Of a stretch of DNA of 64,000 nucleotides, positions 20,020 to 31,861 are shown piece by piece (the stretch's first letter is position 1; each line of letters begins with the position of its first letter). The DNA comes from Cristatella mucedo (Eukaryota; Bryozoa; Phylactolaemata; Cristatellidae): contig WPIO01000015.1 of assembly GCA_009760855.2 (NCBI GenBank), positions 5,445,001 to 5,509,000 of the forward strand, given 5' to 3'. The notes under the pieces were generated by a model. It was not told the origin of the DNA. It did not search any database and saw nothing but the letters and a program-made list of their open reading frames with translations. The position numbers were made by a program, and so were the translations under genes.

Positions 20020-21165
20020 AGATTGGCTGCAAGCACTGTGATGGTCAATGGTTGACGAAATGGTATTACTACCACGTGTTAAGTCTATCCAAACCTGGTC
20101 ATATTATGTTTACACTAATAACGCCAGCCCAGCAAGACAAAACGTAATTTCCTGGCAGTAACCATCCTTAACACACGGATTATTGTAAGACAGGATGTTA
20201 CCGCAGCACAGGATTTACATGGGATTTCATAGATCAGAGCAGCTTCTGAAAGCGTTGAGGTCGAGCTAATTGATCGGTGACCTTATCGTGGTAATTATTA
20301 TAATATTAAGCTATCGATATAGATTTCAAGCCAATCAATTGGTTTTATATGCACTTTGAATTATGCTGAAAAGGAAGACTACCAATGCGTTTAGTCACGA
20401 CAATCTTGGTTTCGAACGCAAAGGCAAATAAATTACAATTCGCCCTATGCCTTCGAACGCCTTTAATTGCCGGACAATGCTAAAGCAGAAACCTCGATTT
20501 TTTAGCGGTATCACAGCTTACAGTAAGCCTGCCTTTGCACTGACTAATGCCGAAGTCAAGCAGCAATCAGAGGCGGATAAGCTATTCCAAAACAGGATGT
20601 TCAATAGTCTCTCCGCATTCATGAGTGGTTTCCTTCGAGCGGCTGTATCAGAAGTTGTATCACGCTCTCCAAGCACAGTCCTTGCGAGAGGGTTGTGATT
20701 GGTTCCCAATCGAGTGTTCCCAATTGTGATTGATACACACTTGGGTGGGAGGCTCAAGCATGCGGGCACAGCTGGAAGTGAGAACCGAGCAGAGCTACCA
20801 TCTAGAGCCAAGCCCCCTACCGCGTGCCGTCAGTAGATGCAACGGAACTCGTTCTTTCTGGCTCTCTCCCGTGCGGGAGCGCAGCTCAAAACAGTCTGAA
20901 GGAGCAAGCCAGCTCCACCAGGCGCTAGCAGCCGATTCGTACGACAAGAAAAGTATCGAACGAGAACCTCTGTAAAAAGGCGCAATGCAATGCACAGAAG
21001 CCGTCGGATATGCAGCATTGCTCAGCTGCTTCTCTGGTGTCTCTACTGCCGGGTATGCGGGAAGCACAGAGCCAGCAGAAATTAGACTTGCACCTACTGG
21101 CTATCCAAATTAAATTCGATAACCCTTTGCCGGATCAATAGAACTAAGTTGACCGGGGTCTATTG
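20020..21165. other. Spacer, nothing recognised
   Basis: Overlapping ORFs up to 97 aa on both strands between 20447 and 21067, none with a domain. Confidence 0.35.
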
Positions 21166-21292
<127 letters not shown>

Positions 21293-21389
21293 GAGCCAAC
21301 TGGAGTTCCATGCAGAACTATGCCCACAATTGAAGAGACGAGCTGTTGCATACGAGCGAAGACGGAAGCCCTGCTTTCCAGATGGTGGC

Positions 21390-22895
21390 GCTCTAGCTCG
21401 CAGCACTCTAGCTACCAGCAGTGTAGCATGCGGCACTTTAGTATCAAGCACTGTAGCTCCCGGCGCTCTAGCTCACAGTGGTCTCTCTTGCCCAAGTGCT
21501 CTAGCTTGTAGCTGTCTAGCTCGCAGAGTTCTAGCTCTCGAAGATCTAGCTCACAGGCTCTAGCTCTCTATGCTCTAGCCGGCAACTCTCTAGCTCACAG
21601 AAATCTGGCTCGCAGCATATGAGCACCCTGTATGCTAGGTCACAGAGCTTTAGCTAGCAGAGCGCTCTACCTCTCAGCGATCAAGCTCCCAGCTATCTAG
21701 CTCCCAGTGATCTAGCTCCAACACCTTTAGCTCCCAGTGCTCTATCTGGCAGAGCTCTAGCTCAAAGTACGTTGGCTGGCAAAACTTTGGCTCGAAGCAC
21801 TTTACCTCTCAGCGCTCTAGCTCAAAACGCTCTAGCTTGCAGAGCTCTTGCTCCCAGGGATCTTGCTAGTAGCACCTACTACCTTCCAGCGTTCTAGGTC
21901 GCAGCATTCTCGCTCTCAGCTGTGTAGCTAGCAGCCCGATCTACCTCACACTACTCTAGATCCCAGCTCTTTAGCACCCTGTTCTCTAGCTCCAGTGTTC
22001 TAGCTCACAGCCTGCTCTAGCTCCGAGCTCTCTAGCTGCAAGTGCTCTAGCTTACTGAGTTCTAGCTAGCAGCGCTCTGGCAAGCAGCGCTCAAGCTCAT
22101 CGAAACTCTCTAGCTTGCAGCGCTCCAACTCGAAGTCCTCTAGTTCGTGGCGGCTCTTTAGCTCGCAGCATTGTAGGTCGCAGCGCTCTAGCTCCTGGCA
22201 CTACCTCCTAGGGCTGTAGCTCTCAGTCCAAACTAGCTCCAATTGCTCTAGCTTGCAGAGCTTAAGGTCGCAGCACTCTAGCTCCCAGAACTCTAGGCTG
22301 GGACATTCTAGCTTGTATTGATTGCTTTTGCTCGCAGTGCTCTTTCTAGCGGCCCGTTCTACCTGAAAGCATTCTAGGTCGCGACACTCTAGCTGGCAGC
22401 ACTCCAGCTCATAGTGTTCTAATTTGCAGTTCTCTAGCTTCAGAGCTTTAGCTATCAGCAAACTCTACCTCCAAGCGTTGTAGCTCCCAGCGCTCGATCT
22501 CTTAGCCAGATCTTGCTCCCAGTGCTCGAGCTTGCAACCCTTTAGCTCGAAGGTTTAGCTGGCACGACTTTAGCTCGAAGCGCTCTACCTCTCAGCGCTT
22601 TAACTCGCAGTTGGCAGCCTACATTCCCTCTCTGCCGTATCCTTGCTCTACGTGGCAGCCGTCTTGCTCCCAGCGCTCCAGCTCACAGCACTTTCGCTCG
22701 CAGCTCTTAGTTCAAATCTCTCTAGCTCCCAGGGCTTTCGCTCTCTGCACTATTGGTCTCAATAGTCTCGCAGTTCTCTTGCTCGCAGCACTCCCTACAT
22801 CGCAGCACTCTTGCTCAAATCACTCAAGCTGGCAGGGCTCTAGCTCCAAGACCTCTGGCTATTAGAAATATATCCCGAAGTACTCTAGCTCCAAG
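21390..22895. repeat. 15-bp minisatellite, left part
   Basis: A degenerate head-to-tail array with consensus close to CTCTAGCTCGCAGCG. The CTAGCTC core recurs about every 15 bp with frequent single-base changes and 1-2 bp indels. Because the unit is a multiple of three, it leaves long open frames with pentapeptide periodicity on both strands. Confidence 0.93.
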
Positions 22896-23606
22896 GACTA
22901 TAATAATAATAGTAATAATGATATAAATGCACTTGATAAACCGCCTTCAGAGAACTCAATCTGTTTCTAGGTGCTTTACATTTGCTGCAAAGGGAAATTC
23001 AATTGAATGCTGAGTAATATATCATGTTTGATAAACAAACAAGGTGAATAACATGGTTAGGGGTGACATGCGCAGGGTCAGCATGCAAATGTGGTTAGTG
23101 GCAGCATGCACAGTGTCAGCACGCATAAGCACATCAAGGACGAATCACAGGGACCCACTAAATGCTGTCCTAAATAGGCGTGTTTTTAAGTTCTTTTAAA
23201 ATGGGGTCAGGTCAGAGGATGTTCTGACGCCAGGTCTGGTGAGAGTTCCAGGCTCTGGGAGCATACAAACTAAATGTACGGTCTCCAAAGGATTTGGGGT
23301 TTGTCAGAGGTATTTGTAGACTGTTGGATTCCGAAAGCGGGCAGTGAGATGCTTGGCATGATGGGCAGGGTATCTTAGAGATAGGCTGGAGCCAAAGAAT
23401 GAAGTGACCTAAAAGTGAGCGATGAAACCTTGAAGTCAACCCGTTGCTTGACTGGCAGCCAGTGCAAGTTGGCGAGAAGTGGTGTAATGTGGCAACTGCG
23501 ACGCTCACGACAGACAAGCCTAGCTGTGGAGTTGTGCACCAGCTGCAATCGCCTGATCGCACACGCCGGTAGGCCAGTAAGCAGCAAGTTGCAGAAGTCG
23601 AACTCT
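22896..23606 (-). mobile_element. LINE-A 3' end inserted in the minisatellite
   Basis: (AAT)n tail at 22901-22925, hairpin, 3' UTR, then RT C-terminus on the minus strand. The ORF 23587-23375 contains LQLVHNSTARLVC, HITPLLANLHWLPVKQR and LHSLAPAYL, the hallmark end of CR1/L2-clade ORF2. A one-frame-shifted continuation (23562-23212) has SESNSLQIPLTNPKSFGDR. The minisatellite resumes immediately to the right. Confidence 0.93.
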
Positions 23607-24540
23607 ATCTGACAATGTTCTACCTCCTAGCGGGCTAGCTCCGAGTGCTCTAGCTCTCAGCCTGATCCAGCTCCAAATGATGTGGCTTGCGGCGATCTGG
23701 CTAGCATGCTCATGCTCACAGTGCTCTAGCTCACAGCACTGTATCTTGCAGCGCTCTAACTCACAGTGCTCTTAGTCTAACGTGCGGTGGTCTAGGGTGC
23801 CGCCCCTATCTAGCAGCTCTTTAGCTTGCAGTGCTCTAGCTCTTAGGTCTCTAGGTAGCAGCACTCTCACTTGGAGTGCCCTAGCTCCCAGGGCTGTGTC
23901 ATACAACCCGCTCTAGCTTCCTAAGCGTTCTAGCCTCCACCCTTTAGCTGACAGTGCATTAACTTCCAGCCCTGTAGCTCACAGTGCTGTAGCTCTCACC
24001 CCTCTCATCATTACGCTCTGGCTCGAGGCCATCTATCTACCAGTGGTCAGGAAAGCAGTGTTCCAGCTGGAAGTGCTCTAGCTCGAAGCCCTCTAGCTCA
24101 CAGGGCTCTAGCTCGCAGCAACATCGTTCTCAGTTACCTACCTCGAATGGTTCTAGCTACCAGCAATCTAGATGGCAACACTTTATCTGGTAATGCTCTA
24201 TCTCTCAATGCTCTAGCTCACAGCTGCTAGCTAGCAGCGCTCTAGGTCGCAGGGCTCTAGCTCGCAGCCCGCCCTACTTCCAAGCGCTCTAGTGTGGAGC
24301 TATCTAGCTCACAGTGCTCTAGCTCACAGAGCTCTAGCTCTGAGCGCTCTAGTTAACAAGGCTTTAGCTTCCAGCGCTCTAGCGCCCTACGATCTAGCTC
24401 TTAGCCAGCGCTTGCTCCAAGCACTCTAAGTTGGCAGGGCTCTCGAGCTCGCTGCTCTGTCGCTCACAGCACTCCAGCTGGCAGCTCTCTAGCTGACAGT
24501 GCTTCAGCTCATAGTGCATTATCCCTGGCAGTGCTCTAGG
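23607..24540. repeat. 15-bp minisatellite, right part
   Basis: The same CTCTAGCTC-containing unit as to the left of the LINE, continuing to the last GTGCTCTAGG at about 24540. Confidence 0.93.
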
Positions 24541-25255
24541 CCTTGATAGTAGTACCAGTAGTAAGTAGAAAGTAGTTGTGGTAACGAAACAAATACTCGG
24601 GCAGCTGCTACACTTTTAGCGTAGCTAGCCTGTTGGTCTTTGATTGCCACTTCAGGTAACCTTCCCTTTACTAAATTTTCCAATAAGCAATGGTATATAA
24701 CCACCTAACTCGGTCTCATTACGTGACTATACAGCATGACTCTCGGGATGAATTGATCCGTCTCGGTTTTCTATCAATGCACACAACAGGCTTTTAAGCG
24801 CATTCAAGCAGATTCCAGGTAATAACATCTGGAAGCGTTTGGAAGTCCTACTTTTGCCATGGCAGCCAATAAGCAGCGATTGCTGCGAAACAGCAGCTAC
24901 AGCTTCACTAATGAACAGCTACAAAGTGCTTTTTGCGTGAATTGAGCTCAAATTAGTGATTGGGGTCACATTACTTCTGAAGCTGGCAAATTCTTTTACA
25001 ATCATCTCCTTAGAACCTTGCCTCCCACCTAAAATGTGAGAAAAGATTAAGTTTTATTGAAAGACTCACACTTATTGTAGTAACAAAAGTAAGGTTCGGG
25101 TCGTTCAACAGCCTCGTTCGTGTATCAACGAAACGGTCGCCTCGAATGAATAATTGTTGCTGCAGGACTCGGAGCCTTGCCGGCGGACCGCATGGGAGTA
25201 GTACGATTTTACCTCGGCTTTGATCCGGAGGGCAGTTAGCGATTATCGACATAAA
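24541..25255. other. Spacer, nothing recognised
   Basis: Contains TAGTAG runs next to the minisatellite, then unique-looking sequence with only short ORFs. No gene is seen. Confidence 0.35.
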
Positions 25256-25385
25256 AAAGATAAATAAATAAATATAATTCATTCGCATAGCACCCCAAGA
25301 GAACTAAATCTCTATTCGGGCGCTTCACATATGCCTCGGGGCACTCGATGATGAAAAGATTAAAGGCCTGGCCCCGGAGTAAGGT
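25256..25385 (-). mobile_element. SINE-1 (tail and B box)
   Basis: AAATAAAT tail, then CACCCCAAGAGAACTAAATC, GGGCGCTTCACATATGCCTC and GGGGC, the reverse complement of the SINE-1 tail and distal head. The A-box half is disordered. Confidence 0.72.
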
Positions 25386-25739
25386 GCTCGCTGTGGACGA
25401 CTATATTTACATGGTGACGCCTTGAAAAACGCAAACTGGTTAAGAAACTCTCCAGCACTCTCGTATTTAGTTGTAATAATGTTGCCTGCTTAGACCGTAA
25501 AATCGAAGTGAATAGCCCGGCTTTTTTCTCGATCCGTTACGTCATGAGGATACTTCGGTGCTAGAATATAATACCAGCTAATGCTTACCTTTTCTTTCGG
25601 GTGTTTGACGTCTGGGGGCGGGCGGGCGTGGCGTCTGCGTGGTTCGTCCAGAGTAGTAAAGGATCCTAGGAACGATCAAACCTCCACAATAGCCACTGAG
25701 TGCCAGAAAGAGTTGGTTCTCTCAGGGCACCGTAAATTG

Positions 25740-26505
25740 CATCGTTTTAATAACAATATACAATTACGTTTTTGCTGGTACTATGATTACTGGCTGGAAC
25801 CGAATACAGGCTGAAATCCCACTTCAGGACGGATAAAATACAGTCATGTATAACCTCCGATGCCTTAACTAGGCAAGTTCCTGACCAACCTTGAGCTGCT
25901 GCATCTGACCAGGGCGGCGTTTAGACGCCGGCATGCTTGGGTAGTCCTAGCAAACAGGTAACGATAGACGACGTGGCGCCAGTTTATCAACCTGGAATGT
26001 GCACCCGGTGGCGGGAGGAACGATTAGATCCGATTAAAGAGCTGCGTAAGCATTGTAAAAGGCGCCCAGTAAATCAGAGCCAGCTTGGCCAGTCACAGCA
26101 CAGAGCTGGGCGTCCAATTAAGCTATCAAAACTGAGCAGCCGATTCTGATAAATGGCACCAATAAGCTGATTATTGCCTGCCAGGGACGTCCGCTAGCTG
26201 CTTCACACAAAAATGCCCGACTCTGCGGCTTCGTGGGCCGCCTGCAAAATAGCCCAAGCGTCTGTCGCGCTCACTGTTAAACTCACTCCTGTAAAAGATG
26301 TAAAAGACCGGGAATCGATTGAGCTCCTGCAGCTGCTGTACCAGCAGCTGCAAGTTCTAGGAGGATAGGTATTGATGAGGAGACAGCTTTTATCAAGCTC
26401 TGCTCCTAACGACACTCTTTGTAATAGGAGGTGCAATACTTGTAGCTTGACTATCTTATCGTTATTTAAACTGCAGCCACATCCAGTGCTGCAAGTACTA
26501 AAAAA
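25740..26505 (+). repeat. Core repeat, copy 1
   Basis: Unrecognised dispersed repeat of about 0.75 kb. It opens with TACGTTTTTGCTGGTACTAT, passes a GATTAAAGAGCTG block and a GTAAATCAGAGCCAG block, and ends with a terminal stem-loop (arms 26435-26446 and 26488-26499) and an AAGCCxxAAAG end. It includes a 70-aa ORF (25937-26149) sharing the ERLDPIKEL-KHC-RRPVNQS phrase with the 51-kb copy; a small indel then shifts frame. Confidence 0.78.
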
Positions 26506-28079
26506 AAGCCAAAAAGAACATCAGAATTAATTCAGCCTTCAAGTTTTTATTCGCAAATTATAGCGAGCAGCCTCCAAACCACTAAATAAGATTGAATAGA
26601 GTACGCGTGTCTTGGAAAGGCAGCTAGGATGAGTACGTATCTCTACCAGAAAAAAAAGACGACGTGTATATAAGTCTTAAATTTTGTTAACAGGACAACC
26701 CATTGCTAATGCCAGAATAGTGAGAGGTAGTTCCGCAACGACAGTTTTTTAGATTTATTACAAACATGAAGACACGCTGTGCTGGGCAAATGAAAGCCCA
26801 AGTTCAAGATCGACTACTCGCACACCCTTCTGCATGCAGCAGCCGGAAAACCTTACGTGAGACTATTATCATCAATGAATGCTATGCAATTATCATTAGA
26901 GTTTTGTATTGCTCACTTCAAATCCGGAGCGGTAGACGTTTTTGATACTCCTAAGGTTCATACAAGACCCCTGAACTACGACATGTAGGTATATGTACAC
27001 GACCGGATATTTCGACTAGATTAAATGTCGAAAGCGAAACTGGGAGCACCTGAAAGCAGGTAGTGCTGCTGCTGCTGCAGCTGATGGTGCTGCTGCAGTA
27101 GGCAACACCGGTGAATCTCTCTCGGCGGCCATGTTAGTATTTTTGGCTTTTACATGTTGCTACTTTCACACGAGACACAAGAGAGCCTTTTGCAGCGAAG
27201 GGGGCATGAGGTTGCATGTCTGTAAATTAAACGTAAATCTGCAAGTCAATCACTTATTGCGAGGAGTGGTGGCTCTTTACTGGACAGTTATTGAATGGCT
27301 ATGCATGTGCAGATACAAATACATACATTTGCATGCAAGTTTATAAGCATTTCTGAATGAGCTTAGCTAGAGTAGGTGAAAGGCATCATTCAACTGTGCC
27401 GTTAAGAGCTTAATAAGGATTTCAGGTACTTATACAGAAATTAATAGGTGACTTTAGTTCAACAGATCTTGATTTTTGTGTCATCATGCCAAGAAGGACG
27501 ATAGGTCTTCATGGCCTACGCTTCATATCGACAGAGAGACGGCTAAGACCAAAAGCAGCCGTCGCTTCTTTTATCAAGCTTCAAGTCTATTCTGCTCCGT
27601 GGCCAAGACAACCAGTGTGCCAGCTAGCAGTCAGCCTTTTGCTATCCCATCTTCAGTCTGGGAGATGCCTTTAACTGATCTCGCCTTGCTTCTTTTTGCC
27701 CTGCTATGGCTCCTCTCTATTGCTCTCTCTCTCTCTCTCTTCGCCTCTCAATGGTTCCGTCCAAGTTTCTGCACCGTCTGCATCCGTTGTCTTGACCTTA
27801 TTCAGCTCACGGGCTCTAACTTTAGGTGTGTTTTCCTAACCAATCCACACGGTTACCTAGCATGGTGTGTAATTAGCCAGCAATGGCGTACCGAAGTTCG
27901 ACGGGGGGGGCGCGTACGTCTCCCAACGCTATATTGGGACGAGCCAAACTGTGCTATGAATACTAAACGGGCGAGAATTGTGTCTAGTTCTACCCTGGTA
28001 GACTATTTCGTAGGAACGATGACGATTCCACAATATTCACTGAGCGCTAAATAGAGATTTTTGCCAGGTCACCATATGA
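26506..28079. other. Duplicated non-coding spacer between core copies 1 and 2
   Basis: GCTGCTGCTGCTGCAG-rich patch at 27066-27100, also present at 54686-54715 and partly at 51880. A 192-aa plus ORF (27476-28054) crosses a CT run and a poly-G, and its counterpart at 55.1-58.0 kb is not open across the same interval, so I do not call it a gene. Confidence 0.5.
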
Positions 28080-28830
28080 ATGTATTGTTATTATATTTTC
28101 ATAAATTACGTTTTGGCTGGTGCTATGATCATCGGCTATGACCGTTTACGGTTAAATCCAACTTCCGGACGGGTGATTTGCTCTGGCAGCTACCTTGTGG
28201 CACCTCAACGCGAGCATTGGCTGACCAAGCCATTAAGCCACATCTGACCAGTGCAGCTTCTAATTGCCTGCAGCCTAGCAAGCTAACGATTGAAGATGCA
28301 GCGACACTCCATCAGCCAGGAATGTGGGTCCGACGGCAGCTGCCACGATTGAGCCCGATTGAAGAGCTGCTAAAGCATTGTGACAGGTTTAGAGCAAATC
28401 AGAGCGACCCTTGCTGCTCGGCCCCATTCAGCTGGTTTCCAATTACGCTATTGAAACTGCCCAGCAGTCTGATAAAAGGCACCAATCGGCTGACCATTAC
28501 CTGCTAGTGCCAGTCGCCAGCTGCTGCACACAAAGACGTGCGATGCTCTGGCTTTGATAGGGGCCTGTGCACCAGCTGCAGCGAATGTCGAGCACAGTGT
28601 CAGACATTAGTCCACTGGGAATTGATTGACCTACTGCAGCTGTGCTGCCAGATGCAGCAAGCTGAGCGTCGTTGTGTCTGTATGCTAAGACAGATTTGCT
28701 CAAGCTCGGCTGCTAACGGCAATTAGCATTTTGGGAGCTGCTATAACATGCCGGCACACTGCTATGAGAATTATTTTACCTGCTACTACGTCGGGTGTTG
28801 CTAATATTGAAAGAAGCCCGAAAAAAATAG
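28080..28830 (+). repeat. Core repeat, copy 2
   Basis: About 0.75 kb, closest to the 58-kb copy. The plus frame is open from 28178 to a TAG at 28505-28507, then open again in the same frame to 28726. Peptide landmarks are LTIEDAATL, LKHCDR, WFPI and LLKLPSSLIKGT before the stop, and SPAAAHKD, CSGF, CSECRAQC and LCQ/CCQMQQAE after it. The terminal stem-loop is eroded. It is followed by a CT microsatellite, as in the 58-kb copy. Confidence 0.82.
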
Positions 28831-28924
28831 AATCGACGAAGCCTTAAATTTACTATTCGCACCCTGTGGCCACCTCAATCTATCCTGACTCTTGCAATCA
28901 GTGCATTATTGTCTGTGAAGTCTC

Positions 28925-29045
28925 TCTTCATCTCTCTCCCTCTCCCTATCTCTGTCTGTCTCTCCCCATCCTAGTTTCACTCTCTCTCTCTCTCTCTCTC
29001 ACTCTCTTTGTCTCTCCCTCACTCTCTCTCTCCCTCTCTCTCTTG
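28925..29045. repeat. CT-rich microsatellite
   Basis: Interrupted CT repeats with CCTC and CTGT variants. A CT run occupies the same place after the core copy at 58996-59062. Confidence 0.9.
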
Positions 29046-29394
29046 CCCAATCCTTGTCTTGCCATGTAATTGGCTTTTTAGCAGCTCTCATTGAGGGGGC
29101 TGCAACTATAATTTGCTTCCGAAGTAGGTCAATGACAATTTGTCTCTTCAAGTTATCCCATCAGCAAAGTTGACTACAAATCATTTAAATATAGGCTTTT
29201 GTTTATCTGCTTAACGATTTACCAGCTAAACGATTTGTTTACCTGCTTAGCGATTCAAACGCTTTGTGAAAGGCTGTGTTAATTGCAAAACTTTTGGTTC
29301 TTAAATTCTCTTCCATCTACCATTCAACCACCCACTAAAATTGGATAACAGTCAGTGGATGAAAGTAAACATAAATTCAAATATAAATCGTATG
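29046..29394. other. AT-rich spacer
   Basis: Contains a local repetition of the phrases TTTACCAGCTAAACGATT and TTTACCTGCTTAGCGATT near 29217-29255. No gene. Confidence 0.4.
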
Positions 29395-29535
29395 GATATC
29401 TCTCAAAGAGAACCTTATCTCTATTTTGGCGCACTTCCATGTACCACGGGCTCAAGATCCCAACCTTGTCTAATGAAATACGTTCGCCTCGACCTTGGTA
29501 GACGCCAGTGCCTTAACTGCTGGTCCAAACTGCTT
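29395..29535 (-). mobile_element. SINE-1, degraded
   Basis: CTCAAAGAGAACCTTATCTC, GGCGCACTTCCATGTACC, a GGGCTCAAGATCCC B-box complement, and CTGGTCCAAAC at the head end match the SINE-1 layout on the minus strand. Confidence 0.68.
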
Positions 29536-30270
29536 CTGAAACAAATTACAGCAGCATCGGCTCTCTGCTGCCACCGTACAAATCACACATACCTATCAGA
29601 TAAATACGGATCCGGTTCCCCTTAGCTTTCCTTGCGCCTTAGCCAAATTGTACTGTACGTTCCTTTGTGGCGTCCTCGCCGACCTGGGCCTGATAGAGTG
29701 CCCTTTACTTACCAGAGGTCCTGCTATGCAATGGCCCTCAGGTTCGTCCTGCGATGCTTCTAAGGCTGGTTTAAGCATGATCCTTGCTTACTCTCCCATG
29801 ATTTTCTCACAATGATGGCGCGCCTTTCAAACCTTTCATATTGATTCTCCTGCAGTTTTAAAGGGATTAGATGGGAATTGGACGCTGCCATGGAGCCATG
29901 CAGGCAATCTATTATTTAGATTATTGAGATGTGCAACCTAATCTTTTGGTTATTGATAGGCACTCATGCTAAGGCACACAGGCTAGGATATACACGGCAG
30001 AACGCTTAAAGCACTCTAGTAACAACAACACTACCAGCCGAAAGGTTCTACTCAGGAACCCACTGGGCTGGACAGGTAGATGTTCCTGTGAAGCCTTTGT
30101 TCGTTGGCAGTACGATTTATTACCGTTAACAATACAACTTTAAGCGCCGGCACGGTAGAATGCAGTTAAGCCGTGGGATGACTGTGTCACACCACTTCTC
30201 ACGGGTAGAAGCCGACAGCTGAGTTAATGCACGCACAACATAGGTAATACACATAAAGCACCTACATCAT
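29536..30270. other. Spacer, nothing recognised
   Basis: No ORF over 60 aa with a domain. Moderately AT-rich. No recognisable counterpart in copy B, so it may be a copy-A-specific insertion. Confidence 0.35.
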
Positions 30271-30564
30271 ATTTCAGGCATACACAACCTGCAGCAGCAG
30301 CAGCGGCTAAGTGATAGCCTTCAGGAGACTGATCCAATAGTTTTGCACTACTTTGCAACAGCTTCTGCTATTCTTCGGAACAACACCGACGGCTGCTCTT
30401 TGTTCCTCGTACTTTCCATTTCAGGCATACACAACCTGCAGCAGCAGCAGCGGCTAAGTGATAGCCTTCAGGAGACTGATCCAATAGTTTTGCACTACTT
30501 TGCAACAGCTTCTGCTATTCTTCGGAACAACAGCGACGGCTGCTCTTTGTTCCTCGTACTTTCC
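30271..30564 (+). repeat. 147-bp tandem duplication, two near-identical units
   Basis: Units 30271-30417 and 30418-30564 differ at a single position by eye (AACACCGACGG against AACAGCGACGG). Each starts ATTTCAGGCATACACAACC, contains (GCA)n and ends GTACTTTCC. The unit is 49 codons, so a plus ORF (30343-30570) repeats itself, but no domain is visible. Confidence 0.96.
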
Positions 30565-31860
30565 ACTTAAAAAATGGCAGATAGAGCCATCCATTCAGGG
30601 GCCTCAACCTGCATCAGCTGCTAAATTGGACAAGACAACCAATGAAAAGCAGCTGGGGCATTTTGCAGCAACAAAGAGTGCAAATTTAGTGTGAAAGGGC
30701 TTGTATAACCAGCGAAATCACAAAATTGCGACGATCAACGTTGTTTAGCTAAGCCTAGAACCGAACTCCAGTCCTTAAGAGAGAGTTCGTACCTTAAAGT
30801 CGCATGTTTGCAAAGCCAGGATAGGATATCGTACTGCCATCGAGACTACAATTTTTAATATGCCGGCGATTAAAAAGAAGCTAAAAATGCCCCCTTTGCT
30901 TTACTAGTTGACTAGTCTAGTCACGCAGTGTCTCCTCACTATTTCTAAATTTTTCTATCTGTTTAGTGTGCGTGTAGACATAGTAAACCAATTGCACAAT
31001 GCCGAGAAAGATAAAAGTATCTCATATGTAGAAATCGAACGTCAGAGGATCCTTGGCAACCATCAGCACCACATTTGCTACGATATAAAGAATTCCCCTC
31101 TGCAGAGCTCAAACCCGTGACGTCAGTCATGAAATGTCACCACCCTGCATTTGCCTTACGATCCTGGAGCTAGGCAAAACCCAGCAGGTGGTATGGGACT
31201 TGAGTAAATAAAATGTTGTGCAGCTACTGCAAGCAATTTTTCTCTGCCCCGGAATCTCTCTGCCGCTCTTGCAATGTAAAGATGGCTGTTAAATCAGCAG
31301 CTTCGGATGTTTTTTAAGGAGGGCCTGTTTGTACGAATACCTGATTGAACGGCCGCTACCGTTGAATACCCCTCCAGTCAGCCGCGGTCATATTGGATGA
31401 TTTTTTTAAACTTCTCAGTCAGATCTTGGCTGCTCCGGCCTCCAACCGTAGTTGCCGGCATCAGATAAGACAGCAGCAGTTGTCTTTGACGTGCAGCCCC
31501 GTGCTCCTGCCCTCCCATTTTGCTTTACTAGTTGCCCGAAGATTAAGTTCCTGGTTAGACGTGCCAAATTCTAAAGTGCCGACGACCCTGGGAACAACAC
31601 GTTTTCGAAATCAGTCGTTTCTCGGATTATAAGATGAATATCGAGCCTGAATGTCAACGACCATGACCCGTTAGTTGGTCTAGCTCAGTTGGGCAGAATA
31701 TAAAGGCCGGCTGAATAGCCTGCACTATCATGAGCCGTGTCCCAGTATAAAGCATGTGGAAGATGTGCCACCAGGGTCACGGCCGGGTAGCTGCAGCTTC
31801 ATTGAACCACAAATGGCATATCACTTTTCCTTTTCCAATGCAGGCAGGAGTTATGAAGTC
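30565..31860. other. Spacer within copy A
   Basis: From about 31480 the sequence has a clear partner at 59610-59960 in copy B. Upstream of that I see no repeat or gene. Confidence 0.4.
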
Positions 31861-31861
31861 A

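Noticed and set aside
22201-22461. Minus ORF with five-residue periodicity (LE-C-x-x), resembling a pentapeptide-repeat protein
   Set aside because: It is the translation of the 15-bp minisatellite; the phase of the repeats slips, stops occur on both sides and the opposite strand is equally open.
21390-24540. Regularly spaced short repeats, considered as a CRISPR array
   Set aside because: Units are contiguous with no unique spacers, are degenerate, and the context is eukaryotic.
27476-28054. 192-aa plus ORF
   Set aside because: It crosses a CT run and a poly-G tract, and the duplicated counterpart is not open; no domain.
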